A stretch of 50,887 nt of DNA. Origin: an uncultured Clostridium sp. Lineage in GTDB: Bacteria > Bacillota > Clostridia > TANB77 > CAG-508. Where the stretch lies: assembly GCA_948437895.1 (NCBI GenBank), contig CAOJKK010000010.1:1-50887 (forward strand). Reading direction: 5' to 3'. Shown here piece by piece: positions 1-8,791 of the stretch. Position 1 is the stretch's first letter. Every line of letters starts with the position of its first letter. A program made the translations under genes and the position numbers. The notes beneath the pieces were generated by a model. The model did no database searches, was not told the origin of the DNA, and was given only the letters and a program-made list of their open reading frames with translations.

Positions 1-1618
1 ATGTATAATGATATAAAAATAAATATAGTAGATACACCAGGACATGCTGATTTTGGTGGAGAAGTAGAAAGAGTTCTAAAAATGGTAGATGGAGTTCTTT
101 TATTAGTTGATGCTTTTGAGGGAGCTATGCCTCAAACAAGAGAAGTTCTAAAGAAATCCTTGGCATTAAACTTAAAACCAATTGTAGTAATAAATAAAAT
201 AGATAGACCAGGTGCAACACCATATAAAGTTGTAGATCAAGTATTAGAACTATTTATCGAACTAGGAGCGAATGATGATCAATTAGAGTTTCCAGTAGTA
301 TACGCATCTGCAAAAGAAGGAATAGCAAAACTTGATTTAGATGAAGAATCAAATAACATGAAATGTATTTTTGAAACAATTATAAATAATATTGAGCCAC
401 CTAAATGTGATGAAAATGGACCAATGCAAATGTTAGTTTCAAATATAGATTATGATGATTATGTAGGAAGAATTGCAGTAGGAAGAATTGAAAGAGGAAT
501 AGTAAAAGAAGGAATGCAAGCTGCAGTATGTAAAAATGATAAAACAGAGAATGCCAAAATAGTAAAAGTATATACATATAAAGGATTGAAGAAAGAAGAA
601 GTAGAAGAAGCAAAAGCAGGAGATATAGTAGAAATATCAGGTATAACAAATATAAATATTGGTGAAACAATATGTGATGTAAATAACCCAGAAAAAATAG
701 AATTCGTGAATATTGATGAGCCAACAGTTACAATGACATTCTCTGTAAACAATGGACCTTTCGCTGGAAAAGAAGGAGAATTTATTACATCAAGACATAT
801 AAGAGATAGATTATTTAAAGAATTGGAAAGAAATGTTTCTTTAAGAGTAAAAGAAACAGATACACCAGATTCATATGAAGTAGCAGGACGCCGGAGAACT
901 TCATTTATCAGTTCTTATTGAAACAATGAGAAGAGAAGGATTTGAACTTTTAGTATCTAGACCAAAAGTTATATTCAAAGAAATAAATGGAGAGAAATGC
1001 GAACCAGTAGAATTGCTAGTTGTAAACGTTCCAGATGATTGTATTGGGAATGTAATAGAAAAACTAGGAAGAAGAAAAGCAGAAATGATAAATATGGAAC
1101 CTGCTGAAGATGGACATACAAAAATAGAATTTAGAATACCTTCAAGAGGTTTAATAGGATATAGAACAGAATTCTTAACAGATACTAAAGGTGAAGGAGT
1201 AATGAACCATGTATTTGACTCATATGAACCATATAAAGGAGATGTAGTATCAAGAGTAAGAGGAACAATTGTTGCATTTGAAAAAGGAAAAGCAATAACA
1301 TATGGATTATACAATGCACAAGATAAAGGAGACTTATTCATAGGACCAGGAACAGAAGTATATGAAGGAATGATAGTTGGATTGAATTCAAGAGGAGAAG
1401 ATTTAGCAGTAAATGTATGTAAAGAAAAACATTTAACAAATACTAGAGCTTCAGGATCTGATGATGCATTAAGACTTGTTCCACCAATACAAATGTCATT
1501 AGAAAAAGCAATAGAATTTATACAAGATGACGAACTAGTAGAAGTAACACCTTCAAGCATAAGACTAAGAAAGAAAATATTAAATAACAAAGAAAGAGAA
1601 AGAGCAGCAAGAAGATAA
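1..1618 (+). CDS. typA: Ribosome-associated GTPase TypA/BipA, 5'-partial, +1 shift needed
   Basis: Translational GTPase of the EF-G-like family that binds the ribosome and is linked to stress adaptation and ribosome assembly. The window opens inside the GTPase domain: the G3 motif [10 protein letters not shown] and the G4 motif NKIDRP are visible, while the P-loop and roughly 70 N-terminal residues lie upstream. The domains after the GTPase follow, up to a basic C-terminus ending ERAARR. The frame breaks once. Bases 1-891 read to EVAGR and then run to a stop at 919-921. If one C (891 or 892) is skipped, the expected G-E-L-H-L-S motif and the whole C-terminal half continue in frame from 893 to 1618. 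The 0-frame codon at the break is CGG, the same codon as at the breaks in two other genes here. The product is probably a working full-length protein made by +1 frameshifting; pseudogene or assembly error are the alternatives. Confidence 0.93.
892..895 (+). other. CGGA +1 frameshift site in typA
   Basis: An in-frame CGG at 892-894 is followed by A. Skipping C892 gives GGA, the conserved glycine of the G-R-G-E-L-H motif, and the conserved frame resumes. The codon before it is CGC. No strong Shine-Dalgarno-like sequence stands immediately upstream, unlike the prfB site. Confidence 0.7.
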
Positions 1619-1634
1619 AAGGAGAGTTGATCAT

Positions 1635-1988
1635 ATGGCAATGAAAAGATTCGAGAAAAATTTAAAGATGTATACTAGCAATGGTAGGAGAAGAGCTGGA
1701 ATGTTTTCCGATATTAGAATAAAAAATGTAAATGAAAAGCATCCTGCAGATAGTGATACAGAAAATAGAAAAAGAATTTTAGATGAAATAACAGAAAGAG
1801 TTTCTAATGGTGAAGATATAGATAAGGTTGTAGGCGAAATAGCAAGCAAGGATGAAATAAAACAACAATTTGATTATTATATAAAACATGGAATTAAAGA
1901 TTTATCAGGAATATTCAAGAGTTGGTATGAAAGAAGAGAGCATAATAGAGAAACGTTACAAAAGATAGAATTTAGGGAAATTGGATAA
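1635..1988 (+). CDS. Small conserved-looking protein, paralogue A
   Basis: A 117-residue soluble, charged protein I do not recognise. It starts after AGGAGAG, 17 bases downstream of the typA stop, so it is probably cotranscribed with typA. It is clearly related to the next gene: both have a basic, Arg/Lys-rich N-terminus, a D-x-E-N-R segment, a predicted helix (R-I-L-D-E-I-T-E-R-V here), then K-Q-Q-F-D-Y or K-Q-F-N-Y, a Gly-Ile pair and a final F-K-x-W-Y. No signal peptide or membrane segment is visible. The conserved aromatic and charged core suggests a small helical binding domain. A nucleic-acid or ribosome role is only a guess from the neighbours. Confidence 0.8.
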   Translation: MAMKRFEKNLKMYTSNGRRRAGMFSDIRIKNVNEKHPADSDTENRKRILDEITERVSNGEDIDKVVGEIASKDEIKQQFDYYIKHGIKDLSGIFKSWYERREHNRETLQKIEFREIG

Positions 1989-2009
1989 TTTTTTTAAAGG
2001 AGGCTTTTA

Positions 2010-2348
2010 ATGGAAGAAAGAAGAATTACTACCAAAGGAAGTAAATATAGAGCTGGGAGTATTTCAAACCAAGTACCAATTTACTATGAAAAACAAGATC
2101 CAGCAAGTAGAGATAGAGAAAATAGATCCAGAGTAGTAGCTGCAATAGGACAACTTATTGATGAAGGAAAAAGCTTAGATGAGGCAGTAAGTATTTTATT
2201 ATCTAATGAAGAAGTTTTAAAACAATTCAACTATATGAGAGTGCAAGGTATTAACTTAGGAAACTCATTTAAGGGTTGGTATAATGGGTCAAAGAAAAAG
2301 ACAGAAAGGAACTTTAATGCATCAGGAAAAGCTAATGAGTGTAGATAA
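2010..2348 (+). CDS. Small conserved-looking protein, paralogue B
   Basis: A 112-residue protein, a tandem paralogue of the preceding gene, with a strong AAAGGAGG ribosome binding site. Shared positions are the D-R-E-N-R-S-R segment near residue 35, the helix leading to L-K-Q-F-N-Y near residue 75, the Gly-Ile turn and the F-K-G-W-Y motif near residue 90. The C-terminal tail is polar and basic and probably disordered. It sits between typA and trmR in a run of closely spaced same-strand genes. Function unknown; no domain recognised. Confidence 0.8.
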   Translation: MEERRITTKGSKYRAGSISNQVPIYYEKQDPASRDRENRSRVVAAIGQLIDEGKSLDEAVSILLSNEEVLKQFNYMRVQGINLGNSFKGWYNGSKKKTERNFNASGKANECR

Positions 2349-2359
2349 GGAAGATAAAT

Positions 2360-2956
2360 ATGAGAAGTATACAGGAAATTAAAGAAAAAGCATTGAATGA
2401 ACATATTCCAATTATAATGGATGATACATTAGAAGTAATAGAAAAAATCCTATTAGAAGAAAGACCTAAGAGAATATTAGAATTAGGTACAGCAACAGGA
2501 TATTCATCTATTTGCTTTTCAAACATACTAAATAATGATGTTTATATAGACACAATTGAACTTAATGAGGAAAGAGCAAATGAAGCAATAGGTAATATAA
2601 AAGGATTAGGACTTCAAGATAAAATAAATGTAATAATAGGAAATGCTGTAGATATACTTCCTACATTAAATGAAAAGTATGATATTTTCTTTATAGATGC
2701 AGCAAAAGGAAAATATCCTATATTCTTGAAAGAGGCATTAAGACTTTCTAAAAAAGGAAGTATAATATTAGCTGATAACATATTGTATAAAGGCTACGTT
2801 ATGAGCGACTATAACAAACATAAACAAAGAACGGCTGTAAGAAATTTAAGAGAATACATAAAAGAAAGCACAGAGGATGAAAATTTGAAAACAGAGATTT
2901 TAGAAGTAGGAGATGGACTAGCGATAAGTAGAGTAAGGAGATGGGTGAATGAATAG
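2360..2956 (+). CDS. trmR: tRNA 5-hydroxyuridine O-methyltransferase (TrmR/YrrM family)
   Basis: SAM-dependent class I methyltransferase of the O-methyltransferase family 3. The SAM-binding motif I (I-L-E-L-G-T-A-T-G-Y-S) lies near residues 40-50 and the acidic motif with the metal-binding aspartate (F-F-I-D-A-A-K-G-K-Y) near 111-120; D-N-I-L-Y follows. In Bacillus subtilis, YrrM (TrmR) methylates ho5U34 in tRNA to mo5U and is encoded next to U32-family genes that make ho5U. Here a U32 gene (trhP-like) lies one gene downstream, which supports this role over a generic catechol methyltransferase. The length of 198 residues is normal. The stop overlaps the next start by 8 bases. Confidence 0.82.
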   Translation: MRSIQEIKEKALNEHIPIIMDDTLEVIEKILLEERPKRILELGTATGYSSICFSNILNNDVYIDTIELNEERANEAIGNIKGLGLQDKINVIIGNAVDILPTLNEKYDIFFIDAAKGKYPIFLKEALRLSKKGSIILADNILYKGYVMSDYNKHKQRTAVRNLREYIKESTEDENLKTEILEVGDGLAISRVRRWVNE

Positions 2957-3947
2957 AGCATTTGCAGAGAGAATAAAAGTCGAAAATTTAAATCCAATAT
3001 ATACAGTAAATGACACAGAAAAGGAAGGTGTATATAGAGAATTTGTTGATTCGCAAAAGAAACATTTTGAGTCATATATTAATTTTTTAAATGCTGAATT
3101 ATGCACATTAAAACATTATGGAATAGTTTCAGATTTTACTAAATTTTTAGCACGCATAAAATCTATAGAAAGTTCAATAAGAAATGACAATTCAAAAGCT
3201 CTAAATGATGTTTTTGGAATAGAAGTGAATGCTGCAACTCCAGGAGAATCCGATTTTGTTGTTACACTTTTTAGTGATACATTAACAAGAACTAGAGAAG
3301 TGGTGCACAATAAAGAAAATAAATATATAGCACATCATTATTCAGGATATCCAAATGCAGGAAATATTGTTACTAAACTTGAAGAAATGTTTGAAACAAC
3401 GCATGAACCCACAAGTATGTTTGAAAAATACATGAAAAATATACCTGATAAAGTTAAGGAAGAAATGTCTGAAGGAGATATAGATAGATTAAAAAATTAT
3501 TTTGACAAATTTTGTGTGGATTTAAATGGGTATACTACAGTTATAAAAAGAAATGTAAGTGGTGAGAAATTAAGAGAGTTAAAAAAGGATTTAAGGAAAA
3601 TAGAACAAGAATATCATAAAATAGAAAAACTAAAAAATGGAGCGAATTATCATCAACCAATCATTGAAGGGCAATTTAAAACAATTCAAACTGCAATAGA
3701 GGCAAATATTGGATCTGCTAGTCATGGTGACTATAAGGGAGAAGATATGAAAATGATACAAAAGGAATATGATCAAAGAGGTGGAATTCCTTTATCAAGA
3801 TTACCAATAATGTATAGGTCAAATTTAGAAACAGATGAAAATGGTGACCCTATTCCACCAAGAATATTATCTTCTGATGAGACAGCTAAAGCACTATATC
3901 CATCACTTATTGTTAAGAAAAAGGGAGAAAGAGGAGTAAATAAATGA
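2949..3947 (+). CDS. RelA/SpoT nucleotidyltransferase-fold-like protein
   Basis: A 332-residue protein with recognisable but diverged ppGpp-synthetase-like signatures. R-I-K-S-I-E-S-S near residue 70 matches the R-x-K-S-x-x-S ATP-binding stretch. L-N-D-V-F-G-I-E near 86-93 matches the D-x-x-G-x-R core, with Glu replacing the usual Arg. Near 243-265, E-G-Q-F-K-T followed by A-S-H-G-D-Y-K matches the E-x-Q-x-R-T...H-x-x-Y-K end of the domain. A long helical insertion (about residues 140-230) separates the halves. No HD hydrolase or TGS/ACT domain is present. It overlaps trmR by 8 bases and trhP by 4 (ATGA), so it is translationally coupled to two tRNA-modification genes. The activity is uncertain: it could be a small alarmone synthetase, a toxin-like pyrophosphokinase or a catalytically dead homologue. 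Confidence 0.6.
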   Translation: MNRAFAERIKVENLNPIYTVNDTEKEGVYREFVDSQKKHFESYINFLNAELCTLKHYGIVSDFTKFLARIKSIESSIRNDNSKALNDVFGIEVNAATPGESDFVVTLFSDTLTRTREVVHNKENKYIAHHYSGYPNAGNIVTKLEEMFETTHEPTSMFEKYMKNIPDKVKEEMSEGDIDRLKNYFDKFCVDLNGYTTVIKRNVSGEKLRELKKDLRKIEQEYHKIEKLKNGANYHQPIIEGQFKTIQTAIEANIGSASHGDYKGEDMKMIQKEYDQRGGIPLSRLPIMYRSNLETDENGDPIPPRILSSDETAKALYPSLIVKKKGERGVNK

Positions 3948-5176
3948 TAAAACCAGAATTATTAGCACCAGCAGGATCTTTTGAGAAAGCAAAAACAGCT
4001 TTTAAATATGGGGCAGATGCAGTATATATGGGAACTGCAAAATTATCTTTAAGATCAAGAGTGAATACTGAAAATGATGATCTTGCTAAAACAATAGAAT
4101 ATGCACATTCAATCAACAAAAAGGTTTATGCAGCATTAAATATATATGCAAGAGATAACATGTATGATGAAGTAAAAAAACAAGCCGAACTTTTAAATGA
4201 GTTAAGAGTAGATGGAATTATTGCATCAGATGGCGGAGTTATAGAAACATTAAAAGAATATGCACCAGATGTAGATATACATGTTAGTACTCAAACCAAT
4301 GTAGTAGGATATAATAGTTGTAAATTTTGGTATAAAAATGGAGCTAGAAGAATAGTATTGGCAAGAGAACTTAATAAACAAGAAATAGATGAAATAATGA
4401 AAAACAAACCAGAAGACTTAGAAATAGAAATGTTTATACATGGTGCAATATGCTATGCATATTCTGGAAGATGCCATTTAAGTGATTTTTTAGCTTCCAG
4501 ATGTGGAAATTTAGGAGATTGTGCTCAAAGTTGCAGATGGGCATATAACATATATTTAGAAGAAAAAAATAAACCAGGGAACCTAATGCCTGTTGAACAA
4601 GATGATAATGGCACATATATACTTTCTTCAAAGGATTTATGTTTATTAAAAGAGATACCTGAAATAGTAGAAATGGGTATAGATAGTCTGAAAATAGAGG
4701 GAAGATTAAAAACAGAATACTATTTAGCAACAGTAATAAATACATATAGAAATGCAATAGATGATTATATGAATAATCCAAATGAATATGATTATACAAA
4801 ATATTTAAAAGAAATAGAAAAAACTAAAACAAGAGGATTAACAACTTTCTATTTTAATGATAAAAATAATAAAGACTTCCAAGAATATGAAGGAAAACAA
4901 TATAATCCAGATTATGAATTTGGAGGAAAAGTCCTAGAGATTAGTGAGGATAGAAAAACAGTTATAGAAATAAGAAACAGATTACAATTAGGAGATATTA
5001 TAGAAATAATAATACCAAATAAACTAGAACCTGTTAGTTTTAAGATTGAAGAAATGTGGGATGCAGAAACAGCCAAGGAAATTGACCATGTAAATCCAGG
5101 AAGAGAAGGGCAAAAAGTAATTTTAAGACTTCCGATAGATGCAGAAGAAGGCTGGATACTAAGAAGAAAAAAGTAA
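3944..5176 (+). CDS. trhP: U32-family tRNA hydroxylation protein (TrhP-like)
   Basis: Peptidase U32-family protein of 410 residues. It opens with P-E-L-L-A-P-A-G-S-F-E, followed by a TIM-barrel-like domain. The family's cysteine-rich core lies near residues 165-200 (H-G-A-I-C-Y-A-Y-S-G-R-C, then S-R-C-G-N and C-A-Q-S-C-R), which in characterised relatives carries an iron-sulfur cluster. A C-terminal U32 collagenase-type domain follows. In B. subtilis and E. coli, TrhP-type members supply prephenate-dependent 5-hydroxylation of U34 in tRNA, the step before TrmR. With trmR two genes upstream, that pathway is the best reading. Other U32 relatives (RlhA, UbiU/V) are possible but fit the context less well. 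ATGA overlap with the upstream gene. Confidence 0.8.
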   Translation: MIKPELLAPAGSFEKAKTAFKYGADAVYMGTAKLSLRSRVNTENDDLAKTIEYAHSINKKVYAALNIYARDNMYDEVKKQAELLNELRVDGIIASDGGVIETLKEYAPDVDIHVSTQTNVVGYNSCKFWYKNGARRIVLARELNKQEIDEIMKNKPEDLEIEMFIHGAICYAYSGRCHLSDFLASRCGNLGDCAQSCRWAYNIYLEEKNKPGNLMPVEQDDNGTYILSSKDLCLLKEIPEIVEMGIDSLKIEGRLKTEYYLATVINTYRNAIDDYMNNPNEYDYTKYLKEIEKTKTRGLTTFYFNDKNNKDFQEYEGKQYNPDYEFGGKVLEISEDRKTVIEIRNRLQLGDIIEIIIPNKLEPVSFKIEEMWDAETAKEIDHVNPGREGQKVILRLPIDAEEGWILRRKK

Positions 5177-5186
5177 AGGAGCTTTA

Positions 5187-5861
5187 ATGAAGAGAACAAA
5201 ACTAAAAGATAGAGTATTACCTAAATATACAAAAGGTGAAGAAATATTTAATATGACTTCTCATATTGTGGGTGCTACTTTTGGATTAATAGTAACAATA
5301 GTGTGTATTGTTGTTTCAGCAATGCATAAAGATGTATATGCAATAGTTAGCAGTATAATCTATGGAATCAGTATGATAGTATTATACACTATGTCTAGCA
5401 TATATCATGGATTATCACCTAAAGTTATAGGAAAAAAGGTAATGCAAATATTAGATCATTGTACTATATTTTTGCTTATTGCAGGCTCATATACACCATT
5501 TATGCTTTGCACATTTAGGGAGTACAATCCAGTTATTGGATGGGCAATGTTTGGATTAATATGGGGAGCAGCGATACTTGGAATAATATTAAACGCAATA
5601 GATCTAAAAAAATACAATAAATTTTCAATGATTTGCTATATAGCTATGGGATGGGCTATTATATTTAGAGTAGATTTATTACCGAAATTACTAGGAAGAA
5701 ATGGAGTAATATTACTAGTTTCAGGAGGAATAGCCTATACATTAGGAGCAATACTTTATGGATTAGGAGTAAAACATAAATATATGCATTCAGTATTTCA
5801 TTTGTTTATTTTATTAGGAAGTGTTTTGCAATTCTTTTGTATAGTATTTTATGTTATATAG
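5187..5861 (+). CDS. Hemolysin III / PAQR-family membrane protein
   Basis: A 224-residue seven-helix membrane protein of the HlyIII/YqfA (PAQR-like) family. The family polar residues are visible: the S-x-x-x-H of M-S-S-I-Y-H-G near residue 73, L-D-H-C-T near 91 and the C-terminal H-S-V-F-H near 205, which form the putative metal site. The ribosome binding site is AAAGGAGC. It is the last gene of the typA-to-hlyIII run and is followed by a terminator. The biochemical role of bacterial members is unsettled (membrane homeostasis has been suggested), so hemolysin is a historical label. Confidence 0.85.
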   Translation: MKRTKLKDRVLPKYTKGEEIFNMTSHIVGATFGLIVTIVCIVVSAMHKDVYAIVSSIIYGISMIVLYTMSSIYHGLSPKVIGKKVMQILDHCTIFLLIAGSYTPFMLCTFREYNPVIGWAMFGLIWGAAILGIILNAIDLKKYNKFSMICYIAMGWAIIFRVDLLPKLLGRNGVILLVSGGIAYTLGAILYGLGVKHKYMHSVFHLFILLGSVLQFFCIVFYVI

Positions 5862-5899
5862 AGACAAGGGTGAAACTCCCATTTTGTCTCTATTTTTTT
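5861..5899 (+). terminator. Intrinsic terminator after hlyIII
   Basis: GAGACAA and TTGTCTC form the outer stem and GGG/CCC the inner pairs, followed by TATTTTTTTA. It closes the first gene run. Confidence 0.88.
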
Positions 5900-5911
5900 A
5901 CAGTTTCAGTA

Positions 5912-5940
5912 TTGCATAAATGCTGAGTTAAATATATAAT
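5912..5940 (+). promoter_or_regulatory. Sigma-A-type promoter for ruvB
   Basis: TTGCAT and TATAAT are separated by 17 bases, directly after the terminator and 25 bases before the ruvB start. Confidence 0.65.
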
Positions 5941-5965
5941 TAAAAGAAAAAACGAGAGGTATGTA

Positions 5966-6976
5966 ATGGACGAAAATGATAACTTATTAATTCCAAATTT
6001 GCAAAATGAAACAGAAGAAATCCAAGAGATTTCATTAAGACCAAAGACTTTGAATGAATATATTGGACAAACTAAAGTAAAAGAAAATATGAAAGTATAT
6101 ATAGAAGCAGCAAAAAAAAGAGGAGAGCCTTTAGACCATATTTTACTATATGGACCTCCAGGGCTTGGAAAAACTACTCTTGCAAGTATTATATCTACAG
6201 AAATGAATACTAATATTAGAATAACATCAGGACCTGCAATAGAGAAACCAGGAGATTTGGCAGCACTTTTAACAAATCTTTCACCAAATGATGTTTTATT
6301 TATAGATGAAATTCATAGATTAAACAGGAGTGTTGAAGAGATACTTTATCCTGCTTTAGAAGACTATAATTTAGATATAATAATTGGTAAAGGGCCTAGT
6401 GCGAGATCAATCAGATTAGATCTTCCAAAATTCACATTAATAGGTGCAACAACAAGAGCAGGTTCACTTACAACTCCACTTAGAGATAGATTTGGCATAA
6501 TGCATAGACTAGAATTATACAATCCAGATGAATTAAATACAATAGTAAGTAGGTCAGCTAAAATTTTAGGTGTAGAAATAGATAATAAAGGCTCGGCGGA
6601 GATTGCGAGACGCTCTAGAGGAACACCGAGAATAGCGAATAGATTGTTAAAAAGAGTAAGAGATTATGCAGCTGTTTTAGGCGATGGTAGAATTACAGAA
6701 GAGATTGCAAAAATAGCACTAGAAAAATTAGAGATAGATGAATTAGGATTAGATAATATTGATAGAAAAATATTAAGAACAATTATACAAAGCTATTCAG
6801 GTGGACCAGTAGGAATAGAAACACTTGCTTCAACAATAGGTGAAGAAACTGAAACAATAGAAGATGTTTATGAGCCATATTTATTACAAATGGGATTTCT
6901 ATCAAGAACACCTAGAGGAAGAATTGCAACACCTAATGCATATGCACATTTAGGTTTGGAATATAGAGGAGAATAA
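5966..6976 (+). CDS. ruvB: Holliday junction branch migration ATPase RuvB
   Basis: Hexameric AAA+ motor that drives branch migration of Holliday junctions with RuvA. The 336-residue length is typical. Visible motifs are the Walker [10 protein letters not shown] near residue 65, Walker B D-E-I-H-R, sensor 1 G-A-T-T-R-A-G, the arginine finger in R-D-R-F-G, and the C-terminal winged helix ([11 protein letters not shown]). The start follows GAGAGG. ruvA and ruvC are not adjacent. The next gene, queH, begins one base after the stop, so the two are coupled; ruvB and queuosine genes are often neighbours in Bacillota. Confidence 0.97.
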   Translation: MDENDNLLIPNLQNETEEIQEISLRPKTLNEYIGQTKVKENMKVYIEAAKKRGEPLDHILLYGPPGLGKTTLASIISTEMNTNIRITSGPAIEKPGDLAALLTNLSPNDVLFIDEIHRLNRSVEEILYPALEDYNLDIIIGKGPSARSIRLDLPKFTLIGATTRAGSLTTPLRDRFGIMHRLELYNPDELNTIVSRSAKILGVEIDNKGSAEIARRSRGTPRIANRLLKRVRDYAAVLGDGRITEEIAKIALEKLEIDELGLDNIDRKILRTIIQSYSGGPVGIETLASTIGEETETIEDVYEPYLLQMGFLSRTPRGRIATPNAYAHLGLEYRGE

Positions 6977-6977
6977 G

Positions 6978-7541
6978 ATGAAGTTATTATTACATACATG
7001 TTGTGCACCTTGTAGTGTATATTGTATAGATAGTTTAAGAAGTGAAAATATAGAACCTACTGTATATTGGTATAATCCTAATATACATCCATATATGGAA
7101 TATAAGGCAAGAAGAGATTGCTTAAAGGAATATACAAAATCAATCAGTGTAGAAGCAATATTTGAAGAGGATTATGGATTAAGAGAATTTTGCAAGAATG
7201 TAGTTGATGACTTGGAAAATAGATGTATAAACTATTGCTATAAAGTAAGACTTGAACAAACAGCAAAATATGCAAAAGAAAATGGGTATGATAGTTTTTC
7301 TACAACACTTCTTGTTAGTCCTTATCAAAACCATGAAGCATTAAAAGAAGTGGGAGAAGAACTTGCTAAAGAATATGGACTACAGTTTGTTTATAGAGAT
7401 TTTAGAGTAGGATTTAGAGAAGGTCAAACGAAAGCAAGAGAACTTGGACTATATATGCAGAAATATTGTGGATGCGTATTTTCAGAAGAAGATAGATATC
7501 AAAAACAAATCAAAAGAGATAAAGAGAAACAGAAAATATAA
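6978..7541 (+). CDS. queH: Epoxyqueuosine reductase QueH
   Basis: Non-B12 epoxyqueuosine reductase (DUF208) catalysing the last step of queuosine formation in tRNA. The 187 residues carry the expected cysteine sets: H-T-C-C-A-P-C near residue 7, E-N-R-C-I-N-Y-C-Y-K-V-R-L near 75 and Y-C-G-C near 163, ligands of the 4Fe-4S and diiron-type centres in this family. No queA or tgt is in view. Its stop is 22 bases before the next likely start. Confidence 0.92.
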   Translation: MKLLLHTCCAPCSVYCIDSLRSENIEPTVYWYNPNIHPYMEYKARRDCLKEYTKSISVEAIFEEDYGLREFCKNVVDDLENRCINYCYKVRLEQTAKYAKENGYDSFSTTLLVSPYQNHEALKEVGEELAKEYGLQFVYRDFRVGFREGQTKARELGLYMQKYCGCVFSEEDRYQKQIKRDKEKQKI

Positions 7542-7563
7542 AACAAGAATTCAAGGGAGAAAA

Positions 7564-8781
7564 ATGAGGAGATTATTCAGAGTAAGTTTTGATATATTAA
7601 TAACATCAATAGTTCCAATAGTTTCATGGTTTTTATTAGGAATAATATTAGACAAAAATTTGGTAAATATATTTACATTAACGTATCCGCTTCAATGTTT
7701 AATGGGAATAATAGTAGCGGTATTTGGTGTTGGAGCAAATATTAGTATTTATAAAGATAAGAATAAAAATGCAGCAGATAATGGAATTTTTTATGGAACT
7801 ATTTTTAGTATATTTACTTTTGGATTTATAATTATAAATAGTGATAAATATATAGTGTTTATGAATATGGAAAAAGAAATATATAAAACATTTTGTATGT
7901 ATTCTATTATTCAAATATTTTGTCAAACAATTTTACAGTTAATACTAACGAAACTTTATTATAGAGAGGAAAATAAGAAGGCAAATAAAATAGCATTGTT
8001 ATTCAATTTAGTAAATTTTATCTGTTTAATAAGCATAACTATTACCACAAAAAATCAATTATCTACTGCATTAATAACTTCTATTGTAATACTAGTAATA
8101 GATATGGTTTTACTTATAAGAAATATAGAAAAAATTGATTTTAAACTTAATTTAAAAAATTGCCTAAAATATAATTCTGTATCTTTAACTACAAGTAGTC
8201 TGTTTTTTTTAATGTATTTATTTGGTTTTAGTAGTTCTTTTGAATATGGACAAAAGTATGTTCTAGCAATTACCTTTGCTACATTAGTAACTGATATGCA
8301 ATGGGACATTGATGATGCAATAAGAACTGTTGCAAAAGTAGATATAGCGAAGAAAAAGTTTAGATATAATGAACATTTAAGAAATGCTATTAAACTAAAT
8401 TTCATACTGGTTTTATCGGTGCTATTAATGTCGCTAATACTATATCCGTTCTATAAACCAGATTTAAAAATTGTAGCAATATTTATTTCATTGCATATAT
8501 TAGATTTTATATTAACTCCATTTGCGACAATAAAAACTTGCTTTTTGCAGTTAGAAGACTCAGCGTTTAAGATGACATCAAATATGATAATTGCTTATAC
8601 AATTAGGACATTAATGTCATTTGTACCAACACCATTTTGTACAATTATTGGACAGACGTGTGCTAGCTTTTACGAATTAATATGTACTAAGATAAATTAT
8701 AGAAAATATGAGAATAAAATAGAGGATAATGAATGTTCTGAAAATGATATAATAATTAATGAAGAAGAAAAGATAAGTTAG
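7564..8781 (+). CDS. MATE/flippase-like multidrug or polysaccharide exporter
   Basis: A 405-residue polytopic membrane protein with about 12 hydrophobic segments, resembling the MATE/MVF (MOP) superfamily: the first segment D-I-L-I-T-S-I-V-P-I-V is followed by a long loop-poor hydrophobic array. I start it at ATG 7564 after AAGGGAG; an in-frame upstream start at 7444 would lie inside queH. The tail is acidic and cytoplasmic (E-N-D-I-I-I-N-E-E-E). The substrate is unknown. It is followed 10 bases later by the Fic gene and may be cotranscribed with it. The family assignment is moderate because no diagnostic MATE motif is crisp. Confidence 0.65.
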   Translation: MRRLFRVSFDILITSIVPIVSWFLLGIILDKNLVNIFTLTYPLQCLMGIIVAVFGVGANISIYKDKNKNAADNGIFYGTIFSIFTFGFIIINSDKYIVFMNMEKEIYKTFCMYSIIQIFCQTILQLILTKLYYREENKKANKIALLFNLVNFICLISITITTKNQLSTALITSIVILVIDMVLLIRNIEKIDFKLNLKNCLKYNSVSLTTSSLFFLMYLFGFSSSFEYGQKYVLAITFATLVTDMQWDIDDAIRTVAKVDIAKKKFRYNEHLRNAIKLNFILVLSVLLMSLILYPFYKPDLKIVAIFISLHILDFILTPFATIKTCFLQLEDSAFKMTSNMIIAYTIRTLMSFVPTPFCTIIGQTCASFYELICTKINYRKYENKIEDNECSENDIIINEEEKIS

Positions 8782-8791
8782 GAGGAATAAA

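Noticed and set aside
901-1641. Open minus-strand frame opposite typA
   Set aside because: It overlaps the conserved C-terminal half of TypA and spans the frameshift; the translation is Ser/Leu-rich shadow sequence.
7444-7563. Upstream start for the MATE-like gene
   Set aside because: It would overlap about 100 bases of queH and adds a Lys/Arg-rich stretch that is a shadow of QueH; ATG 7564 has a ribosome binding site.
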